Source of the DNA: Prevotellaceae bacterium UBA4361
GTDB taxonomy: Bacteria > Bacteroidota > Bacteroidia > Bacteroidales > Bacteroidaceae
Length of the DNA: 18,021 bases
Assembly: GCA_002393575.1 (NCBI GenBank)
Contig: DGSN01000079.1
Coordinates: 1-18,021, forward strand
Direction: 5' to 3'
Below the pieces are notes generated by a model, which worked only from the letters and a program-made list of their open reading frames with translations, searched no databases and was not told the DNA's origin. The translations under genes were made by a program, and so were the position numbers. This document shows, piece by piece, positions 12,515-18,021 of this stretch. The first letter of the stretch is position 1. Each line of letters begins with the position of its first letter.

Positions 12515-15424
12515 ATGAAACAACTATTATTAGCTATCTTATTATTGTTCGGCAGTATAAGTGCCCAAGCTCGTGACACCTATAATTTCAATTCTGACTG
12601 GGAGTTGGGCAACAAGAAGGTGACACTGCCACATGCTTGGAATGAGGATGAATCCTACGAACGACTCATCGACCATCTGAGCGACAGCGTGGTGTGGTAT
12701 CGCAAGCATTTTAGTCTGCCCAAGATGCAAAAAGGCAGCAAAGTTTTCGTTGAATTCGAGGGTGCTCGCCAAATGGCTGAGGTCTATCTCAACGGTCACC
12801 GCCTCGGCATGAGCGAGAATGGCGTGATGGCTTTCGGCTTTGAGTTGACCCCTTATCTAAAGAAAGGAGACAACTACATCGAAGTGAAGACCGACAACGA
12901 CTGGAACTACAAGGAGCAAGCCACTGGTGCCAAATTCCAATGGAACAACAAGAATTTCAATGTGAACTACGGTGGACTTTGCAAGAATGTGTATCTGCAT
13001 ATCATGCCAGCAGTCTATCAGACACTGCCCCTCTACTCCACCCTGGGCACTACAGGCACTTACATCTATGCTCAAAACATCGACGTGAACGGACGGAAAG
13101 CCACCATCCACGCCGAAGCAGAAGTGAGCAACAGCAGCAAAAAGCCTATCACCACGGCAATGGAAGTGCTGATAGTGGATGCTGACGGAAAGCAAGTTGC
13201 TCAGTTCAAGGGTGCTAACGTTACCATACCTGCCAACACTGCCCACTTCAAGATTCAGGCTGCCCAGTCGGTCAGCAATCTTCACTTCTGGAGTTGGGGC
13301 TACGGCTATCTGTACAATGTGAAGACCATCGTGGCAGGCGACACTGTAACGACCAAGACGGGATTCCGCAAAACCGCCTTCAAGGACGGCATGATTTACC
13401 TGAACGACCGAGTGATTCAAGTGCATGGCTATGCACAGCGCACCAGTAACGAATGGCCTGGCGTGGGCATGAGCGTTCCAGCTTGGTTGAGCGACTACAG
13501 CAACGACCTCGTGGTGCAAAGCGGAGGAAATGTGATGCGCTGGATGCACGTGACTCCGTGGCGACAGGACGTGGAGAGTTGCGACCGCGTAGGACTCTTG
13601 CAAGCCATGCCTGCAGGCGATGCGGAGGCTGACGTAAGCGACCGTCGATGGGAGCAGCGCAAGGAACTGATGCGCGATGCTATCATCTATTTCCGCAACA
13701 ACCCTTCCATCATTTTCTACGAATGTGGCAACCACGGCATCACCCGCGAACACATGGTAGAAATGAAGAAAATACGCGATGAATTCGACCTTTTTGGTGG
13801 TCGTGCCATTGGTAGCCGCGAAATGCTTGACATCGATGAAGCCGAATACGGAGGCGAGATGCTCTACGTGAACAAGAGCAAGACAAAGCCGCTGTGGATG
13901 ATGGAATACTGCCGCGACGAAGGTTTGCGCAAATACTGGAACTCATGGAGCTATCCTTACCACAAGCAAGGTGCAGGTCCTCTCTACCGCAACGCTCCTG
14001 CTCCTGCCTATAATCGAAATGCCGATGACTTCGTGGAAGAACTGGTGCGTCGTTGGTACGACTACTACACAGAACGCCCAGGAACAGCCACCCGTGTGAA
14101 CTCAGGCGGCGTGAAGATTATCTTCTCCGACACACAGACTCATTGCCGAGGCGAAGAGAACTACCGCCGAAGTGGTGTGACCGATGCCATGCGCATTCCG
14201 AAAGATGCTTTCTTTGCACACCAAGTGATGTGGGACGGATGGGTGGACGACATCGCTCCTCGCACCTACATCGTGGGACACTGGAACTACCAGAAAGGCG
14301 ATACAATTCCGCGCATATTTGTCGTATCCAACGGAAGAAATGTGTCGCTTCGCATCAACGGAAAAGACTCTGGCATCAAGCCAAAACACGAATATCGCTA
14401 CCTCTACACGTTCCGCAACGTGCCATACGAAGCTGGTGAACTGAAAGCTGTTGCCGACAACTCGGAATACACGCTTCAAACGGCTGGAGAACCTTACAAA
14501 CTAAAGCTCACGAAGATTGGGAATCCTCAGGGATGGAAAGCCGACGGTGCCGACGTGGTGTTGGTTCAGTACGAAGTGGTCGATAGACAAGGTCGTCGCT
14601 GTCCACTCGACAACCGCAACGTGCGCTTCGAACTGGAAGGTCCTGCTGAATGGCGCGGTGGCATCAGTACACCAACAGGCAAATACCAACCTGTGACGCA
14701 AGACCGCGAAAGCTATTATCGTGGCGAAGGAAATCCGAACCATGTGCTCGAAACCACACTACCAGTAGAGGCAGGCGTGAACCGCGTGATGCTTCGTTCC
14801 ACAACCAATGCTGGCAGAGTGGTGCTGAAAGCATACGCCGAAGGAATGGACATGGCAAGTATCACCTTCGACACACAAGCATTTGCAACGAAGAATGGAC
14901 TGACCAAAGTCCTGCCTTCCGAAGGATTGCCTTCTCGCTACACCAAAGGCGAAACTCCACGTACTCCTTCCTTCGTGCCAAGCGGAGCAGACATTCCGAT
15001 TCTCAGAGCCACAGCGGGCAGCAACGCCGACAAAGCGAATGCCGCTTTCGACGACAACGAGCGCAGCATCTGGGTGAGCCGCGACAAGTCGTTGGACGAT
15101 GCATGGATTGAGTTCGAGATTGAACCAACCGAGGTGAAGGAACTGCAAATGAAGATGGGCGACTTCCGCCGCAAGAGCTACCCTGTGGAAATCTATGCCG
15201 ACGGCACACTCATCTGGCGTGGCTACACTCCGAAGAGTCTGTCATATATCCACATCCCTGTTGGCAAGAAAGTGCAGAAAATCAAAGTGCAACTGGTGGG
15301 TGCAGTTCGCGATGGCGACATGTTCGACAACATGGGCGAACTGGAAGCCAAGAACAACGACAAAATCGTAAAGGGCAACGGCGTTCTTCGCATCATGGAG
15401 GCACAGATTATCAAGAAATTATAG
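12515..15424 (+). CDS. Glycoside hydrolase family 2 protein (beta-galactosidase-like), secreted
   Basis: GH2 enzymes hydrolyse beta-linked galactosides, glucuronides or mannosides; the sugar cannot be fixed from sequence alone. A signal peptide occupies 1-19 (...LLLFGSISAQA). The sugar-binding jellyroll spans ~30-165, with VEFEGARQMAEVYLNG and NYGGLCKNVYL, and an Ig-like GH2 domain spans ~170-290. The TIM barrel (~290-600) includes FKDGMIYLNDRVIQVHGYAQ, NPSIIFYECGNHG and LWMMEYCRDEG. Glu464 in MMEY is the likely nucleophile. Beyond the barrel are GH2-associated beta domains and a discoidin (F5/8 C)-like module (~835-940, containing NAAFDDNERSIW). Where most GH2 enzymes have GNE for the acid/base, this has GNH (His407), with Glu403 four residues earlier. 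It lies 57 bp after the CE12 gene, fitting joint attack on a pectic polymer. Confidence 0.9.
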   Translation: MKQLLLAILLLFGSISAQARDTYNFNSDWELGNKKVTLPHAWNEDESYERLIDHLSDSVVWYRKHFSLPKMQKGSKVFVEFEGARQMAEVYLNGHRLGMSENGVMAFGFELTPYLKKGDNYIEVKTDNDWNYKEQATGAKFQWNNKNFNVNYGGLCKNVYLHIMPAVYQTLPLYSTLGTTGTYIYAQNIDVNGRKATIHAEAEVSNSSKKPITTAMEVLIVDADGKQVAQFKGANVTIPANTAHFKIQAAQSVSNLHFWSWGYGYLYNVKTIVAGDTVTTKTGFRKTAFKDGMIYLNDRVIQVHGYAQRTSNEWPGVGMSVPAWLSDYSNDLVVQSGGNVMRWMHVTPWRQDVESCDRVGLLQAMPAGDAEADVSDRRWEQRKELMRDAIIYFRNNPSIIFYECGNHGITREHMVEMKKIRDEFDLFGGRAIGSREMLDIDEAEYGGEMLYVNKSKTKPLWMMEYCRDEGLRKYWNSWSYPYHKQGAGPLYRNAPAPAYNRNADDFVEELVRRWYDYYTERPGTATRVNSGGVKIIFSDTQTHCRGEENYRRSGVTDAMRIPKDAFFAHQVMWDGWVDDIAPRTYIVGHWNYQKGDTIPRIFVVSNGRNVSLRINGKDSGIKPKHEYRYLYTFRNVPYEAGELKAVADNSEYTLQTAGEPYKLKLTKIGNPQGWKADGADVVLVQYEVVDRQGRRCPLDNRNVRFELEGPAEWRGGISTPTGKYQPVTQDRESYYRGEGNPNHVLETTLPVEAGVNRVMLRSTTNAGRVVLKAYAEGMDMASITFDTQAFATKNGLTKVLPSEGLPSRYTKGETPRTPSFVPSGADIPILRATAGSNADKANAAFDDNERSIWVSRDKSLDDAWIEFEIEPTEVKELQMKMGDFRRKSYPVEIYADGTLIWRGYTPKSLSYIHIPVGKKVQKIKVQLVGAVRDGDMFDNMGELEAKNNDKIVKGNGVLRIMEAQIIKKL

Positions 15425-15433
15425 TCGATTTCT

Positions 15434-15464
15434 TTTGACATGAAAAAATAATCTTCTAAATTTG
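15434..15464 (+). promoter_or_regulatory. Bacteroidota-type promoter of the fasciclin lipoprotein gene
   Basis: TTTG at 15434-15437 and TAAATTTG at 15457-15464 are separated by 19 nt, an essentially perfect -33/-7 pair for the primary Bacteroidota sigma factor. The predicted start near 15471 leaves a leader of about 40 nt to the ATG at 15511. The gene can therefore be expressed independently of the upstream esterase/GH2 pair. Confidence 0.75.
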
Positions 15465-15510
15465 CAGCCAGAAATCGTTAAACAACCTTTAACACCCCTT
15501 TAAGCTACGA

Positions 15511-17562
15511 ATGAAGATTCTCAACAAGCAAATCGTGCTGCCCATGATGTTGGCAGTGAGTATGGGATTCTCAGCCTGTGTGGATGACCCAAGCGGGGAA
15601 AACCTCTACACATCGACAGGAAATACCATCGCCAACCTCATTGAGCAGGACTCCGACCTCACATCATTCCACTATATCCTTGAGCGCGCCAATCTGGTGC
15701 GCTCAATGGATGCTTACGGACAGTTCACTTGCTACGCACCAGAGAACGAGGGCATTGCCTCTTACATCGACTCGCTTTGGAACGACAAGGAAGCCGTGGT
15801 TGCCCACAACGGAATGCAAGAAAACTCGCTCCAGGGACTGACCGACAGCCTCTGCATCGACATTGCCAAATACCATCTTGCCAACGGCATTTATCGCACC
15901 ATCATGCTCGATGCAGGCGGCACGTTCAACACATTCCTCGGACGAAGTTTCTCCGTCAACGTGGATTCACTCGGTCGCACTGTGCTCAACGGCGTATCGG
16001 TGATGACAAGCAAGGACAACGAAGCAACAAATGGTGTGCTGCACAAAATCAGCAAAGTGATGCCTCGTTCCACCCGACTATTAGCAGAAACGCTCCGTCG
16101 ACTTCCCGACTACAGCATCTTCAGCGAGGCATTGCAACGAACGGGCTTGTGCGACTCTGTGGTGAAGTCGAACAAGGGCAAAACCTACACCATGATTGAC
16201 CACACCGACACCGATGGTTCAGAACTCTACTACCCAACTGAATGTCGCATCGGTTACACCATTTTTGCCGAATCCAACGCAACTTTTGCCAACTATGGCA
16301 TCAACAGTTTCGACGACTTGGTGGCATACGTGAACAACATCTACAGGAATGCCGCATCGTGGTACGACTATCTGAGCGAAAAGGGAATCGAGGTGAGTAC
16401 GGGTGACGACTACACCAACCGTTTCAATGCCCTCAACATGTTCGTTGCCTACCACATCCTTTATGCCTCCATGCCACAAGACCAGTTGGTATTTGAACGC
16501 AAGACAGGAGTGGCAGACGTGGTTTCCCGATACAACTATGTGAACGAGGGAGAACCATACGACTACTACGAAACCATGCTTCCACAAACACTGATGAAAC
16601 TTTGGAAACCTCGTGGAAGCAATAACGTTTTCATCAACCGCTATCAGACATTCAACACACTGACCGACGGCATCGGTACCTTAGGCAACAACCACACGCT
16701 GATTGACAGAGGCACCACCGTGATACGTGAGGACATCGTGGCATACAACGGCTTTATCCACCCTATCAGTCGAATGCTCTTCTACGACAGAAACGTGGCA
16801 AAGGGCGTACTCAACGAGCGGTTGCGTTTCGATGCCAACGAAATGTTCGTGGAACTCATCAACAACAACATCCGTTACACCTATCCCGACGAGTTCTCAG
16901 CCATGAACAACGGCGGAAGCGGCGTGCGCATTGCCATCCCAATCAACTATCTCGACAATTTCCACTCCTACAACACAACGACTAACATCCGCGTGGGACC
17001 TAAGGGAGCGTGGTGGTCCTACCAAGCCGACATCTTCCAAGGATGGAACAACTACGACTTCTGCGTGAAGTTGCCACCTGTGCCATCGGGTGTGTATGAA
17101 TTGCGATTCCCTTACGCCACCGTTCCATACGGAGGCATGATGCAGTTCTACATCGGTACAAGCAAAGACGTGCAGAAGATGGAAGCCCTCGGTGTGCCAT
17201 TCGACATCCGTATTAGTTCCGACGACCCACGCATCGGTTGGACAAGCTTCTACGAAGAGGAAGACCTCGGCATCGAATCCGACCGCGCCATGCGCAACCG
17301 AGGCTACATGCGAGGCAGTTACGGTTTCACAGGACATGCTGGCGAAGGTTACGACCCTCTCACCACGGGTAACACACGAGGCAGTCAGCAGAGCATCCGT
17401 CGCATCTTAGGACGCATCCAGATGAAACAAAGCGAAAACTACTACCTGCGTCTGAAGAACGTTGTGGCTGATGCCATCGACCTCAAGTGGGGTATCGACT
17501 TCTTGGAATTGGTGCCTTCCAGCGTCATCGACAATGACCAATACGCTGAGGACTGGTACTAA
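15511..17562 (+). CDS. Fasciclin (FAS1) domain lipoprotein of a polysaccharide-utilization locus
   Basis: The N-terminus ends in a lipoprotein-like signal, FSAC (Cys23), suggesting lipidation and outer-membrane display. A FAS1 domain spans ~38-190: the TCYAPENEGI stretch matches the H1 box and GVLHKISKVM the H2 box. A second, more divergent FAS1-like repeat spans ~190-426 (LPDYSIFSEALQRTG near its start, YNGFIHPISRML near its end). Residues ~430-683 form a C-terminal beta-rich region of the sort fused to fasciclin domains in Bacteroidota (WWSYQADIFQGWNNYDFCVKLPP, then DLKWGIDFLELVPSS). Such lipoproteins are often encoded next to SusC/SusD pairs, and glycan binding or complex assembly is a reasonable guess, not proven. 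The 86-bp gap to the GH2 gene carries its own promoter. Confidence 0.88.
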   Translation: MKILNKQIVLPMMLAVSMGFSACVDDPSGENLYTSTGNTIANLIEQDSDLTSFHYILERANLVRSMDAYGQFTCYAPENEGIASYIDSLWNDKEAVVAHNGMQENSLQGLTDSLCIDIAKYHLANGIYRTIMLDAGGTFNTFLGRSFSVNVDSLGRTVLNGVSVMTSKDNEATNGVLHKISKVMPRSTRLLAETLRRLPDYSIFSEALQRTGLCDSVVKSNKGKTYTMIDHTDTDGSELYYPTECRIGYTIFAESNATFANYGINSFDDLVAYVNNIYRNAASWYDYLSEKGIEVSTGDDYTNRFNALNMFVAYHILYASMPQDQLVFERKTGVADVVSRYNYVNEGEPYDYYETMLPQTLMKLWKPRGSNNVFINRYQTFNTLTDGIGTLGNNHTLIDRGTTVIREDIVAYNGFIHPISRMLFYDRNVAKGVLNERLRFDANEMFVELINNNIRYTYPDEFSAMNNGGSGVRIAIPINYLDNFHSYNTTTNIRVGPKGAWWSYQADIFQGWNNYDFCVKLPPVPSGVYELRFPYATVPYGGMMQFYIGTSKDVQKMEALGVPFDIRISSDDPRIGWTSFYEEEDLGIESDRAMRNRGYMRGSYGFTGHAGEGYDPLTTGNTRGSQQSIRRILGRIQMKQSENYYLRLKNVVADAIDLKWGIDFLELVPSSVIDNDQYAEDWY

Positions 17563-17582
17563 TCAGGGAAAAGCTGGATAAA

Positions 17583-17656
17583 TATCAGGGATTTTAAGGA
17601 TTTTAAAGGATTTTTCATGTACTATGAATTCCCTCTAATCTCCATAATCACTGATA
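17583..17656. repeat. Palindromic repeat family D, copy 1
   Basis: This 74-bp unit starts TATCAGGGATT and ends AATCACTGATA. The left arm has three AAGGATTTT-like units, the centre is the small hairpin TTCAT-GTACT-ATGAA, and the right arm has AATC-CCT-type complementary units. It begins 21 bp after the stop codon of the fasciclin gene and may also act as its transcript end, although no clean stem with a T-run is present. Confidence 0.8.
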
Positions 17657-17660
17657 TAAT

Positions 17661-17734
17661 TATCAAGGATTTAAAGGATTTGAAGGATTTTTTCATGTAC
17701 TATGAATCCCTCTTAATCCCTATAATCACTGATA
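17661..17734. repeat. Palindromic repeat family D, copy 2
   Basis: This repeats copy 1 at an exact 78-bp offset. The left arm is TATCAAGG followed by ATTTAAAGG and ATTTGAAGG units (9-nt period). The centre is TTCAT-GTACT-ATGAA. The right arm (AATCCCTCTTAATCCC and onward to CTGATA) is a drifted complement of the left. Confidence 0.85.
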
Positions 17735-17738
17735 CAAT

Positions 17739-17811
17739 TATCAAGGATTTAAAGGATTTCAAGGATTTTTTCAAGTGCTATGAATCCTTTTAATCCTTAA
17801 AATCCTTGATA
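17739..17811. repeat. Palindromic repeat family D, copy 3
   Basis: This is the third copy at the 78-bp period and the most symmetrical: TATCAAGGATTT on the left mirrors AAATCCTTGATA on the right, each with three AAGGATT-type units. The centre has changed to TTCAAGTGCTATGAA. It is followed by a poly-A stretch. Confidence 0.85.
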
Positions 17812-17831
17812 AAAAAACAAGGAATGTACTG

Positions 17832-17877
17832 TTTTTCATGTGCTTTGAATCCTTTAAAATCCTTAAAATCCCTGATA
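17832..17877. repeat. Family D partial copy (centre plus right arm)
   Basis: This retains the central TTTTCATGTGCTTTGAA and the right arm units (AATCCTTTAAAATCC and onward to CCTGATA), but the left arm is missing. Its right arm could still pair with the left arm of an upstream copy. Confidence 0.75.
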
Positions 17878-17900
17878 AAAGAAAATCATTGATTGAATTG

Positions 17901-17932
17901 CCAAGTGCTTTGAATCCTTGAAATCCCTGATA
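17901..17932. repeat. Family D partial copy (shortened right arm)
   Basis: CCAAGTGCTTTGAATCCTTG followed by AAATCCCTGATA keeps the centre and only two of the three right-arm units. Short ATCATTGAT direct repeats at 17885-17893 and 17942-17950 flank it. Confidence 0.65.
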
Positions 17933-17957
17933 AAAAAGAGAATCATTGATAAAGACC

Positions 17958-18021
17958 ATGACGATGATGAACGAGTTGATAGGAATCGTCAAGCAAGCAC
18001 CTGACTTCGTCATCGTGTCAC
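17958..18021 (+). CDS. Possible start of an unidentified gene, cut by the window edge
   Basis: After the repeat array, ATG at 17958 opens a frame that stays open to the end of the window (21 codons, MTMMNELIGIVKQAPDFVIV...). Base composition shifts from the AT-rich repeat to a more gene-like mix at this point, which supports real coding. In-frame ATGs at 17964 and 17967 are alternative starts. Too little is present to name a product. Confidence 0.35.
   Translation, partial: MTMMNELIGIVKQAPDFVIVS

Noticed and set aside
17583..17932. CRISPR array
   Set aside because: Copies are palindromic at 78-bp period with no constant-repeat/unique-spacer alternation, and no cas genes are present.
17771..18013. 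An 80-codon minus-strand frame at the right end
   Set aside because: It is mostly a read-through of the AAGGATTT repeat array and conflicts with the plus-strand frame starting at 17958.

Overview
The window looks like a chromosomal segment of a Bacteroidales bacterium, most likely a Prevotellaceae-type gut or rumen commensal (inference). The grounds are promoter boxes of the Bacteroidota TAnnTTTG type, little sign of Shine-Dalgarno sites, very large secreted proteins ending in a short 'LxGxxv...kGVYI..gKk..vK' tail, and a pectin-type carbohydrate-esterase/GH2/fasciclin cluster. No rRNA, tRNA, integrase, transposase or CRISPR-cas gene was seen.

Layout. 1-892 holds no convincing gene but is dense in repeats: three copies of an ~85-bp palindrome, a 22-bp-period array of 10-bp palindromic boxes, and a 263-bp segment bounded by 13-bp perfect inverted repeats. 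893-1975 (minus) is mutY, with a GC-rich palindrome inserted in frame and a start codon that lies inside a dispersed repeat. 1976-2259 holds the mutY promoter, a second copy of that repeat, and a strong terminator for the next gene. 2260-7887 (minus) encodes a 1875-residue secreted multidomain protein with no recognisable catalytic domain. 8147-10936 (minus) encodes a 929-residue secreted protein of similar general style; each of these two genes has its own terminator and candidate promoter. 10937-11218 is a divergent intergenic region.

On the plus strand, 11219-12457 (rhamnogalacturonan acetylesterase-like, CE12) and 12515-15424 (GH2 family) are 57 bp apart and probably co-transcribed. 15511-17562 is a fasciclin-domain lipoprotein with its own near-perfect Bacteroidota promoter. 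Together they look like the edge of a polysaccharide-utilization locus for a pectic polysaccharide: the esterase would remove acetyl groups, the GH2 would cleave side-chain sugars, and the surface lipoprotein might bind glycan or support the outer-membrane complex. No SusC/SusD pair or regulator is inside the window.

17563-17957 is a second palindromic array (78-bp period, unrelated in sequence to the first). A possible new plus-strand gene starts at 17958 and runs off the end.

The most unusual signal is architectural. At least three unrelated repeat families here share one design: about three copies of a 9-11-nt unit, a short centre, then about three copies of the unit's reverse complement.
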